A stretch of DNA of 39,807 nucleotides from Candidatus Melainabacteria bacterium. Its GTDB lineage: Bacteria; Cyanobacteriota; Vampirovibrionia; 2-02-FULL-35-15. The DNA lies in contig JACPSL010000007.1 of assembly GCA_016193285.1 (NCBI GenBank), positions 1 through 39,807 on the forward strand, read 5' to 3'. The translations under genes and the position numbers were made by a program. Below the pieces are notes generated by a model, which was not told where the DNA came from, made no database searches, and saw only the letters and a program-made list of their open reading frames with translations. Positions 1 through 7,187 of the stretch are shown here, in pieces; position 1 is the stretch's first letter, and each line of letters starts with the position of its first letter.

Positions 1-136
1 GTTTTTGAGTTGCTATTAAAAAATTAACGTATAATTCTAAATCACATTTTGGTTTATTCATAGTACTCATCAAGACTTAGAATAAACCTTATTTGTGGCC
101 TTGCATTAAATGTGTTTACAAATCAACTGCGTATGA

Positions 137-433
137 TCTGTAAGTAATATAAAAATTATTCGTAAAGGAAATATCCTTAAATTAATAATCACAGGAAATA
201 ATTTCTTTAATAATGCTACAAGCAAAACTGAAATTTCAATTCTTCCAGGAGGTGATTTAAAAAGAAAAAGTAAGAAAATTACAAACAAAAAAGTACTAAA
301 TGTAGTTTATGAAATTACTAATAAAGAATTAAATGGAGAGGTGACTTTAAATATAATAAATGCTTATGGGCAAGTGATAAAAACATTTGAAATACCAGCT
401 AAAGATGGAATTTTTTCAATAGATTCGAAGTAA
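137..433 (+). pseudogene. Remnant of an exported IPT/TIG-like beta-domain protein
   Basis: A stop at 134-136 is followed by 98 open codons ending with TAA at 431-433 and no plausible ATG start. The translation has alternating hydrophobic beta-strand character (KLIITGNNF, TEISILPGG, GEVTLNIINAYGQVIKTFEI) like an immunoglobulin-fold IPT/TIG domain of a surface protein. The 'LIITGxNF' opening is typical of that fold. With no start and no signal peptide, I read it as the C-terminal remnant of a larger decayed gene. The sequence before it (1-136) shows nothing recognisable. Family assignment is by eye and weak; that the stretch was once coding is more likely than its exact fold. Confidence 0.4.
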
Positions 434-452
434 AAGCAGGATTGGATCTTTT

Positions 453-1589
453 TTAAATTATCTCTTTTAATAATGATTTTAAGTTGACAAATTCTATTTC
501 TAGTTCGCTAAACCTTTTAGTTAGGATCATATCTATGTCATTTGCTACTAAATAGTTTTTTCCTTTTGGATATTGTCTTCTAAAAGCTTCCATTCCTCTT
601 GAATCAAAACTATCGCTGTTCCACTTACATTCAATTGCTATTGGATCTTCTTTTCTTTTTTTTAGAATAAAGTCAACTTCATGTCCCCTTTTATCTCGCC
701 AGTAGTTGATTTGTCTTGTTTGCAAATTAGCTTGTATCTCGTTTAAGACAAAGTGTTCCCACAAGTACCCTAAATCTTCTCTTCTTAACTTATCCCAATC
801 TTTGTGATAGCAAATAAAACCAGTATCAAAAGCATATACTTTAGGAGCAGAAATTATTTCAGTAGGTTTATAAGAACTAAATGGTTTAATTATATGGAAT
901 ACAAAAGTTGACTCTAAAATTCTTAAGTAATTTATTATTGTCTGTCTACTAACTTCACATGGTTTTGCAAATTTGGAAGCTTCAAATATTCCACTACTCT
1001 GATTAAGAAGTAAATCAAAGAATTTTTGAAATGAGTCTTTTCTTTCCAATCTAAAAAGCTCTTGAATATCTTTAGCCCAATAATCATCCATCCATTCTTG
1101 AAAATACCGTTCAGGAACATTGTGAGACATGAAAAATTGTGGTAATCCACCCATGAACAAACGATGTTCTAAATCATCAGTTCTAAAATCTGTTAAGTCA
1201 TTAGTAATCATTGGTGTAAGCCATAATTTTTCTTTTCTTCCTGTCAGAGTGTCTCTAAATTTTTTTGAAGCTGTAATTGTTGATGAACCAGTTGCAATTA
1301 TTTTTATATTACTGAAATGATCTGTAGCAATTTTTAAGAGCTCAGATGGATTATCAAGTCTATGTACTTCATCTAAAACTATTCTCTTATTTCTTAATTT
1401 TGCTAAAAATGTTTCTGGCTCATTCATTAGTTTCCTTGTTTTAGGTAATTCACAATCAAAATATTCTATATTTTGCAAAGATTGACAGAGAAAAGTTTTT
1501 CCAACTCTTCTAACACCAGTCAACCAAATTAGTGATCGTTCTTTCCACAATGTGTTGATTTGCTTTATCCAGAAATTCCTTATAACCAT
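453..1589 (-). CDS. AAA+ ATPase with DUF4143 C-terminal domain
   Basis: A 378-aa protein of the widespread AAA_14/DUF4143 ATPase family, whose cellular role is poorly defined. The Walker A motif GVRRVGKT is at residues 25-32, the Walker B motif RIVLDEVH at 69-76, and a sensor-like IIATGSS follows. The C-terminal half carries the DUF4143 region, including a PD-(D/E)xK-like stretch (GHEVDFILKK...IAIECKW) around residues 305-327 that resembles a nuclease core. It is full length for the family. It stands alone, with no neighbour on its strand within about 90 nt downstream in transcription. These genes are common accessory cargo. Family assignment is confident; function is not known. Confidence 0.85.
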   Translation of the reverse strand: MVIRNFWIKQINTLWKERSLIWLTGVRRVGKTFLCQSLQNIEYFDCELPKTRKLMNEPETFLAKLRNKRIVLDEVHRLDNPSELLKIATDHFSNIKIIATGSSTITASKKFRDTLTGRKEKLWLTPMITNDLTDFRTDDLEHRLFMGGLPQFFMSHNVPERYFQEWMDDYWAKDIQELFRLERKDSFQKFFDLLLNQSSGIFEASKFAKPCEVSRQTIINYLRILESTFVFHIIKPFSSYKPTEIISAPKVYAFDTGFICYHKDWDKLRREDLGYLWEHFVLNEIQANLQTRQINYWRDKRGHEVDFILKKRKEDPIAIECKWNSDSFDSRGMEAFRRQYPKGKNYLVANDIDMILTKRFSELEIEFVNLKSLLKEII

Positions 1590-1677
1590 ATGTAGCTATA
1601 CTAGCATATAGTGCTACTGAATGCAATTATAGTTACATTTGGTACATATGACTTTCAGGATTGGTAATCTTAAATTA

Positions 1678-2739
1678 TTAAATTCTTTCTATTTTTCTAA
1701 TTGGTCTTTTTAAAACTTTTGGATCAATTCCTAACTTAATTACTTTTTCTTGACTGGTAAGATCCGTATAACTTTCAACAATATTAAACTTAAGATTTAA
1801 ATCAAATGGAGAAACTTCTAAACAAGTTTTATTTTCTTTTATTAAAGTTACATTTTTAAATTTTTCAGCTTGGTATAAAACTCCTGCACTGCCAAAAGCA
1901 TTGTATGGGACTATTATTTGAGATAGATCTAGAGCTGATAGCTGATAGCTAGAGATTGTTGGCGCATAACGTAATCCACTTATGACAGAGGGCAAAAAGG
2001 TTTTAGCAATGTATTCACTAGCTGATAGTGGTGAAATATTTTTATAATTAATTTCTTCATTAGATAATAAAACAGGAGCATGTGCAGCAACTAAACCAGT
2101 GCTTGCTGAAACAATATGTGAAATTATTGCTTCAACTCCACCAATTGGATCAACTCCTTTTCCTAGCTTATAGTTTGTATTTAAGTCATAATCTGGAATA
2201 GCAGAACATATGGCAATTGCTGTGATTCCTTTTTCTTTTAACATTAATGCTTTTTTAATTAAACTTTCAATATTTTTAATTTTGCCAGTTGAAAATCCAT
2301 GTTCATTTATTTCTACTGAAACTTCTAATGGTTTATCGGTTAATGTCCAATACTTTATTTCACAGCCGTAGAAAGCTCTTAAAGCATTTAAAACATTTAT
2401 TTCATAATTAAGTCTTTCATCATTAATACCAGAATCAAATATAACCCCGATTTTATTTTTTTTGTTTGGGATTAAACTAAATTTTCCAAGTAAAAATTGA
2501 TCTAGTAAAAACCCTTCAAGATAAATTATGTTTTCTGGAATGTCTGTTAAAACAGCTCCGTTAACAACATTTGGATGAGTAATTAAATATTTTGACTTAC
2601 TTGCAATAAGCTTAGCTATTGGATTTGCATCACCTGCATAACCACCAATTGTTGCTCCTATGCCTGTTGGGATAATCAGGCAGGAAATTTCTTCTTTTGG
2701 GGCAGGTGTAAAACCTGCCCTTACAAAACCTGCCCCCAC
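1678..2739 (-). CDS. DUF3326 family protein, 5' end uncertain
   Basis: The protein carries the hallmark of the cyanobacterial/plastid DUF3326 family: LIIPTGIGATIGGYAGDA near the N-terminus, followed by LITHPNVVNGA and, later, GKGVDPIGGVEAIISH. Biochemical function is unknown. The start given is a GTG that lies inside a palindromic repeat encoding VGAGFVRAGFTPAP. The same frame stays open upstream for 66 codons to a TAA at 2938-2940, without any ATG, GTG or TTG. The upstream translation looks coding-like (for example VNYVEELQGFIRDPFA). So either translation starts at a rare codon (ATA or ATT), or the 5' end has suffered a frameshift, or the GTG is real. The family core itself begins just after the repeat. 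Its presence supports a cyanobacteria-related host. Confidence 0.75.
   Translation of the reverse strand: MGAGFVRAGFTPAPKEEISCLIIPTGIGATIGGYAGDANPIAKLIASKSKYLITHPNVVNGAVLTDIPENIIYLEGFLLDQFLLGKFSLIPNKKNKIGVIFDSGINDERLNYEINVLNALRAFYGCEIKYWTLTDKPLEVSVEINEHGFSTGKIKNIESLIKKALMLKEKGITAIAICSAIPDYDLNTNYKLGKGVDPIGGVEAIISHIVSASTGLVAAHAPVLLSNEEINYKNISPLSASEYIAKTFLPSVISGLRYAPTISSYQLSALDLSQIIVPYNAFGSAGVLYQAEKFKNVTLIKENKTCLEVSPFDLNLKFNIVESYTDLTSQEKVIKLGIDPKVLKRPIRKIERI
2699..2739. repeat. Palindromic element, GGGGCAGG type, one and a half copies
   Basis: GGGGCAGGTGTAAAACCTGCCC is followed at once by TTACAAAACCTGCCCCCAC, so one full palindrome and a partial second copy are fused. It lies in frame in the DUF3326 gene and encodes VGAGFVRAGFTPAP just before the conserved core. 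Confidence 0.8.
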
Positions 2740-2985
2740 AGCAAACGGATCCCTAATAAATCCTTGTAATTCTTCTACGTAATTTACATTGAAATATAGT
2801 TTTTCTTTTGATGATTTAATAAGATTGCATTTAATTATGTAAGAAATTTTGTCTTGAATAAGATTAAAAACTTTACTCCATTTAAATAATTTTGGATTGT
2901 CTATTTCTATTATTTTGTGTTGGAGTTTTATTTGTCTTTATAAAGATAATTTTTTTTAAAGTACTTAATAGTTTAACATTGTCTT

Positions 2986-3540
2986 ATGACAATTTTAAAG
3001 GGTATCCCTAAAAGGATAGTAATAATAGGATCTGCTGGTACAGGAAAAACCACATTATTTGAAGCACTGCAAAAAAAAATTAAATTAAAACCTATTAAAG
3101 AACAAGCAAGAGTTGTATGTAAAGAACTTGGTTACAGAAATATTTATGAAATAGAAGATCCAAACAAGTTTAGACTTTTAGTACTTGAAAGACAAATAAA
3201 ATTAGAAGAAAAATTAAAACAGTTTATTTCAGATAGATCGTGTATTGATTGTTGGATTCATTGGGTGAGGTGGAGTTATGGTATACATAAAACATTTGAA
3301 TCTGAAAAATATTTTAAGACTGCTTTTCTCCAGTCACTAAAATATTCTCATATAATTTATCTTCCACGGTTAATAACTTCTAAGGAAGATGGTTTTAGAT
3401 GGAATAATGAAGATTATCAAAATCAGATAGACAGACTATTTAAAGCAACTCTTTTGAAATGGCAGTTAATGAATAGAACTTATATTATAAGATCATCAAA
3501 TTTAAAAGAAAGAGTTAAAGAAGTCTTAGATTTCAGCTAA
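2986..3540 (+). CDS. AAA_28-like P-loop NTPase/kinase
   Basis: A 184-aa single-domain P-loop protein. Walker A is GSAGTGKTT at about residues 15-23, at the end of the first beta strand (RIVIIGSAGTGKTTLFEAL). The layout (short N-terminus, P-loop, 'SDRSCIDCWIHW' region equivalent to the D-R-x-x-x-D of AAA_28/NadR-type kinases, IIYLP strand, C-terminal lid) fits AAA_28 proteins, several of which are nucleotide or nicotinamide-riboside kinases. The substrate cannot be told from sequence. It is divergent from the DUF3326 gene, and its last 15 nt overlap the end of a small convergent ORF. ATG at 2986 is the only reasonable start. Confidence 0.7.
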   Translation: MTILKGIPKRIVIIGSAGTGKTTLFEALQKKIKLKPIKEQARVVCKELGYRNIYEIEDPNKFRLLVLERQIKLEEKLKQFISDRSCIDCWIHWVRWSYGIHKTFESEKYFKTAFLQSLKYSHIIYLPRLITSKEDGFRWNNEDYQNQIDRLFKATLLKWQLMNRTYIIRSSNLKERVKEVLDFS

Positions 3541-3702
3541 TATCTTTAAAGATTTAGTCATGTAATTTTCACAAGTATTAAAGTCTTGTTGTTTTAAAAG
3601 TTCTTTTGCTTCCTGGATTGCTACATAATAACAAAACAAATCCGGACTTTTACCTACAGTTTTTAAAAGCATCTCCCTAATTAAGTCAGTTTTTTTGCTC
3701 AT
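3526..3702 (-). CDS. Small unknown protein, 58 aa
   Basis: A short ORF starting MSKKTDLIREML and ending LKILAEI, with ATG at 3700-3702 and TAA at 3526-3528. It has an amphipathic, Lys/Glu/Leu-rich, helix-like composition with three cysteines. It lies 28 nt downstream of the alpha/beta hydrolase on the same strand, separated only by an 8-bp tandem repeat. This suggests cotranscription. The 3' end overlaps the convergent AAA_28 gene by 15 nt. I do not recognise the family. It is supported as a gene by filling the gap between two genes and by its natural-looking composition. Confidence 0.55.
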   Translation of the reverse strand: MSKKTDLIREMLLKTVGKSPDLFCYYVAIQEAKELLKQQDFNTCENYMTKSLKILAEI

Positions 3703-3706
3703 AATT

Positions 3707-3746
3707 TTAATTCTCTAATTCTTTAATTCTCTAATTTTCTAGTTTC
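3707..3746. repeat. Degenerate 8-bp tandem repeat (TAATTCTC units)
   Basis: Successive units read TAATTCTC, TAATTCTT, TAATTCTC, TAATTTTC, TAGTTTCC. The repeat spans the stop of the alpha/beta hydrolase (whose last residues KLEN are encoded by it) and the 5' leader of the 58-aa ORF. Confidence 0.7.
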
Positions 3747-4570
3747 CCCTCAGGGTTATCCCTTTGATCTATCCACTGAACAATATCATCAACTATTTGA
3801 TTGAGTTCATCTTCTATAAATAAGTCATGGAATGAATTTGTATAAATCTTCTTACATTTGTTTTTTGATTTTATTTTGTTAAAAAAGTCTTCCATAACAG
3901 CTGTTGAGCAAACCATATCCTTGCCAGCTATTAACATAAGTACAGGTTGATCTAAATATTTGAAACTATTTTTGCTTGCCAGAGTTAATAAATATACTTG
4001 AAGATATATGTTTGCTTTTACATTAATTACTCTTAATGGATCTTGTTTAACTTTTAACTCGGTTTCTTTATTTTGTGTAAGCAACTCTGGTCCAAATGGC
4101 AAAAAAATATTTTCATTTGGTTTAACTATTGATTTAAAAATTACTGGAATTATAAAGTTAAATAATGGCCAAGTCTTATAGTGTCCTTCAAAACCTGGGA
4201 CTGAAAGTATCCAACCATTTGCTTTTACTTTTTTAGTGAGGATCATTGCAATTAATGCACCTAAGCTATGACCAAGAATAAATACTGGTTTTGTTATATT
4301 AAAATCATTTAAAAATCTTTCTAATATATCTTTTGTTATGTTAATCCAGTCTTTGTAACTTTCAATAGTCCCTTTTGGATATTTGCTTTGACCAAAACCA
4401 GGTAAATCAAATGAAAATAAATTTATATTATTCTGATTTAATAAGTTAGCTGCATTATCAAACCATAAACAGTGTCCACCTAATCCATGTATAGCAAACA
4501 AATTTGCTTTAGCTGATTTTGTTTCCCAAAACCTATAATAAACTTTCTCAAAATATCCATCATGTAGCAT
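3731..4570 (-). CDS. Alpha/beta hydrolase (monoacylglycerol lipase/S33-like)
   Basis: A 279-aa alpha/beta hydrolase. The oxyanion-hole region is FAIHGLGGHCLWF near residue 26, the nucleophile elbow is GHSLGA near residue 100, the acid is in LMLIAGKDMVCS, and the catalytic His is in NSFHDLFIED near the C-terminus. The N-terminal style (YYRFWETKSAKANLFAIHGLG) and size fit the Hydrolase_4/lysophospholipase group, which cleaves monoacylglycerols or lysolipids. There is no signal peptide, so it is probably cytoplasmic. It is divergently arranged with the DUF4330 gene, the two starts being about 38 nt apart. The C-terminal residues come from a tandem repeat, so the native end may have been altered. 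The substrate is inferred from the family only. Confidence 0.85.
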   Translation of the reverse strand: MLHDGYFEKVYYRFWETKSAKANLFAIHGLGGHCLWFDNAANLLNQNNINLFSFDLPGFGQSKYPKGTIESYKDWINITKDILERFLNDFNITKPVFILGHSLGALIAMILTKKVKANGWILSVPGFEGHYKTWPLFNFIIPVIFKSIVKPNENIFLPFGPELLTQNKETELKVKQDPLRVINVKANIYLQVYLLTLASKNSFKYLDQPVLMLIAGKDMVCSTAVMEDFFNKIKSKNKCKKIYTNSFHDLFIEDELNQIVDDIVQWIDQRDNPEGKLEN

Positions 4571-4608
4571 GTTATAAGAATATAATATTGTGTATGAACG
4601 TGGTAGAA

Positions 4609-5100
4609 ATGAAAAGTAAAATAAATATTTTAGATCTTTTGTTAGTATTAACGGTTGCTTTTAGTGTTTCTGGGTACTTATTTTCAAAAGCTGAAAAAGT
4701 TGGCATAAATAAAGTTATTGAAGACAAAGAAAACATTGCAATTGAAGTGCTTCTCGCAGATGTTTCTTCTCTTAATGGTAATTTTTTTAAAGCTAATGAA
4801 GAAGCTGCAATAACCATTAGAAATAGACCATATACAAAATTAAAAATAATTAAAGTAGAAGAAAAGAAAAAACTTATTACAATTCCAGATTTTAAAGGTT
4901 CTTATAAGGTGGTAGAAGATCCTGCTCGAATTAATATAAGAGACTGCCATGTTACTTTAGCTGATACTGCTTTAAAAACAAAAGATGGCTATGTAGTAGG
5001 AGGAAATAAGATTAAAATTGGAAATCAAATTGAACTTGAAGGTTTTAATTACAGGCTAAGTGGAAAAGTAATAAATGTCTATCCCATCTCTAATTATTAA
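4609..5100 (+). CDS. DUF4330 family protein
   Basis: About 163 aa from ATG 4609 (MKSKINILDLLLVLTVAF...). One N-terminal transmembrane segment is followed by a beta-rich soluble domain with the pattern of cyanobacterial DUF4330 proteins (KINILDL start, DVTLxxxAxxKDGYVVGGNKIKIGxxIELEG-like end). Function is unknown. An upstream in-frame ATG at 4594 is possible, but 4609 matches the family's usual KINILD start. A TATAAT at 4581-4586 lies just ahead in the short divergent gap to the hydrolase. The 3' end overlaps the next gene by 26 nt, so the two are probably translated from one message. Another pointer to a cyanobacteria-related genome. Confidence 0.7.
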   Translation: MKSKINILDLLLVLTVAFSVSGYLFSKAEKVGINKVIEDKENIAIEVLLADVSSLNGNFFKANEEAAITIRNRPYTKLKIIKVEEKKKLITIPDFKGSYKVVEDPARINIRDCHVTLADTALKTKDGYVVGGNKIKIGNQIELEGFNYRLSGKVINVYPISNY

Positions 5101-6418
5101 ATTAGACAGCTGGTCAGATACTACAATAAAAGAATCTTTTATAGGGATAATATTTAAGAAATTTTTCTCTACGCCGATCCGCCGTTACGCCGTTACGCCG
5201 TTACGTTCTTTGCTCTATATCTCAATTTGTTTTTTATTTGCTTCTCTTTCTTTTCCTCAATTTGCAAATGACAGATTTGGCATAGGTGTAATAATTTTAT
5301 TTTGTTTTTTAGTTTTTTTATTAAATATTTTTTTAAACAATTTCCTATTAAAAGCAAATTTTAACTTTATAGATTTTCTAATCTTAGTTTTTTTATGTAT
5401 TTTAATAATAAGTACTTTTAGTTCTTATTTTTTAAAAGAAAGCATTGTTGGACTTTACAAATATATTATTTTTTTTCTTTGGTATTTTTTAATAAAACTT
5501 ACCTTGCAAAATTCTTCCAGTAAGTCTTTTTTTCTTCTATGGTGCTTTTTAATTTCATGTGCTGTAGTAACTTCAATTATAGGGATAAATCAGTATTTTA
5601 TTGGAGTTGAACCTTTAGCAACCTGGGAAGATCCAGAATTTGAAAATACTCATACACGAGTTTACTCAACTCTTGGAAACCCTAACTTGCTTGGAGGATA
5701 CTTGCTTTTACTTTTACCAATTACTGTTCTTTTGCCTTATCAAATTAAGACTAGCTTTATGTTAAAGTTATTGTTTTTTAGCGTGAGTATCTTGATATTA
5801 GTTTGTTTAATTTTTACTGGCTCGCGAGGAGGATATCTAGGATTAATTTCCGGAATTCTTTCAGGTGCAATTATTATTTTTCAGAAAAGCAATTTTAAAA
5901 AGCTTGTATTTTTTCTAGTACTTTTAATTTTTTCTTCTGGAATTATTTTTTTGTTCCCAATAATCCAAGAAAGGCTTTTAACAATCTTTACATTGAGAGA
6001 GCATACAAGTAATAGCTATAGAATTAATGTTTGGTTAGCTTGCTTTAAAATGTTAAAAGATAATTTTCTCTTTGGGGTTGGACCAGGAAATAACACTTTT
6101 AGATTAGCTTATGGCTTATACATGATAAGTGGTTTTGATGCACTTGCTGCATATAATATTTTTCTTGAAATTGCTATTGAAACCGGAATTATAGGAGCCT
6201 TTATATTTATATTAATTTTCTTAACTTCATTTTTAAAATTATATAGTTTATTTTGGAATAAAGGTAATATTTTTGCTCTTGGTTTATTGCTCTCACTAAT
6301 TGCAATAATTGTACATGGAATGTTTGATACTGTTTTTTTTAGAGGACAAATTTTTATACCCTACTTTTTTTTATTAGCTTCGATTGGTAGAATGGAAATT
6401 AGAGAATTGGAGAATTGA
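5075..6418 (+). CDS. O-antigen ligase family membrane protein (Wzy_C/IctB-like)
   Basis: A 447-aa polytopic membrane protein with about ten or more hydrophobic segments. Family signatures include RVYSTLGNPNLLGGYLLLLLPI in the middle, TGSRGGYLG after it, and a large loop with SYRINVWLACFKMLKDNFLFGVGPGNNTF, ending in a segment like NIFLEIAIETGIIG. This is the Wzy_C region of O-antigen ligases and polymerases. The cyanobacterial IctB subgroup has the same architecture, with an N-terminus like this one (LDSWSDTTIKES). Its proposed bicarbonate role is disputed, so I call only the superfamily. It overlaps the DUF4330 gene by 26 nt and shares its stop with the TTG start of rsfS. An 8-bp tandem repeat encodes part of its N-terminal cytoplasmic tail. 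Confidence 0.8.
   Translation: MSIPSLIIKLDSWSDTTIKESFIGIIFKKFFSTPIRRYAVTPLRSLLYISICFLFASLSFPQFANDRFGIGVIILFCFLVFLLNIFLNNFLLKANFNFIDFLILVFLCILIISTFSSYFLKESIVGLYKYIIFFLWYFLIKLTLQNSSSKSFFLLWCFLISCAVVTSIIGINQYFIGVEPLATWEDPEFENTHTRVYSTLGNPNLLGGYLLLLLPITVLLPYQIKTSFMLKLLFFSVSILILVCLIFTGSRGGYLGLISGILSGAIIIFQKSNFKKLVFFLVLLIFSSGIIFLFPIIQERLLTIFTLREHTSNSYRINVWLACFKMLKDNFLFGVGPGNNTFRLAYGLYMISGFDALAAYNIFLEIAIETGIIGAFIFILIFLTSFLKLYSLFWNKGNIFALGLLLSLIAIIVHGMFDTVFFRGQIFIPYFFLLASIGRMEIRELEN
5169..5208. repeat. 8-bp tandem repeat (TTACGCCG units) in frame in the ligase gene
   Basis: Units CTACGCCG, ATCCGCCG, TTACGCCG, TTACGCCG, TTACGTTC. It is GC-rich against an AT-rich background. It is read in frame as TPIRRYAVTPLRS between the N-terminal tail and the first membrane segment. 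It shares the core CGGATCGGCG (opposite strand) with the repeat at the rsmI start. Confidence 0.75.
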
Positions 6419-6420
6419 GA
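6398..6420. repeat. 8-bp tandem repeat at the ligase/rsfS junction
   Basis: ATTAGAGA, ATTGGAGA, ATTGAGAA units. They encode the last residues of the ligase (RELEN), its TGA stop and the overlapping TTG start of rsfS. Confidence 0.65.
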
Positions 6421-6816
6421 ATCAAACAAGCTACAATAAAAAAAGAAGCTAAGAAAAAAAATGATTTAGAATTTGCAATTATAGCTGCAAATGCAGCAGA
6501 AGAAAAAAAAGGTGAAGATGTCCTATTGTTAGATGTCAGTAAGTTAACAATTGTTGGAGACTATTTTTTAATTATTACAGCAAAAAGCCCAGCACAAATA
6601 GAAGCTATTGCAGAGTATATTACTGAAGAATTAAATAATTTAAATTATAAATTAATTTCAAAGGAAGGTTTTGCTTTAAGTAATTGGATGGTGCTGGATT
6701 TTGGAAATATTGTTGTTCATATAATGAGCAAAAAGATAAGGGAATATTATAAGCTTGAAAGGTTTTGGAGCAATGCAACTTTTATAGAAAAAAAATTGTG
6801 GAGAAAAGCATCATAG
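6415..6816 (+). CDS. rsfS: Ribosome silencing factor RsfS (Iojap family)
   Basis: A 133-aa Iojap/RsfS protein. It binds ribosomal protein L14 and blocks subunit joining when nutrients are short. The typical order is present: AIIAANAAEEKKGEDVLLLDVSKLT, then GDYFLIITAKSPAQIEAIAEYI, then SNWMVLDFGNIVVHIMSKKIREYYKLERFW, which is the diagnostic C-terminal half. The start is TTG at 6415, overlapping the TGA of the upstream ligase in a tandem repeat. This gives an N-terminal tail (MRIKQATIKKEAKKK) longer than in most homologues. The next gene begins inside its 3' end. In many bacteria rsfS sits with nadD and a histidinol-phosphatase-type gene; that context is absent here. Confidence 0.92.
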   Translation: MRIKQATIKKEAKKKNDLEFAIIAANAAEEKKGEDVLLLDVSKLTIVGDYFLIITAKSPAQIEAIAEYITEELNNLNYKLISKEGFALSNWMVLDFGNIVVHIMSKKIREYYKLERFWSNATFIEKKLWRKAS

Positions 6817-7187
6817 TAAAACATAAAAAAAAAAGAATTCTTCAAATAATTGACTACATTTACCCGTTGACAAAGCTTTCAAAGAATAAATATGAAATTA
6901 AAGATCATATAAATCTTTCAGGTATAAATCCATTAACGGGTCCTAAATTTATTCCATTAAATAATATATATATTTCAAAAAAGGGAATTATAGTTTGTGG
7001 GTTAAAAAAAGGAGTTGTTCCAAATATTCATGAAAAGAAGGTTTTACAAAGACTAAATGTAAGTGCTTATTGTTATAATCTAGTTTCTACAGTTATTTAT
7101 GCATCATATTTGGGATTTAAGGTTAAAGCAATTGGAATTCTAAATGTTAAACACAAGACACATACCAGTAGTACTTGTAATTCTTGA
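6798..7187 (+). CDS. Half-length purine nucleoside phosphorylase-like protein
   Basis: About 130 aa matching the C-terminal half of the PNP/MTAP (family 2) fold. DHINLSGINPLTGPKF corresponds to the family's DHINLxGxNPLxGPN motif. The tail LNVSAYCYNLVSTVIYASYLGFKVKAIGIL corresponds to the GADAVGMSTVPEVIVARHxGLRVLGIS stretch, but with the catalytic-region residues changed. The N-terminal half with the phosphate-binding loop is missing, and rsfS occupies that place. The start is uncertain: TTG at 6765 gives a longer form that overlaps rsfS by 52 nt. GTG 6798 still overlaps rsfS. The 3' end overlaps gpmI by 44 nt. It is unlikely to be an active phosphorylase. It may be a decayed gene kept for translational coupling, or a new small protein. 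Confidence 0.5.
   Translation: MEKSIIVKHKKKRILQIIDYIYPLTKLSKNKYEIKDHINLSGINPLTGPKFIPLNNIYISKKGIIVCGLKKGVVPNIHEKKVLQRLNVSAYCYNLVSTVIYASYLGFKVKAIGILNVKHKTHTSSTCNS

Noticed and set aside
106-288. Minus-strand hydrophobic frame near the window start
   Set aside because: It is the complement of the beta-domain remnant at 137-433, and its hydrophobicity reflects AA/TT-rich DNA.
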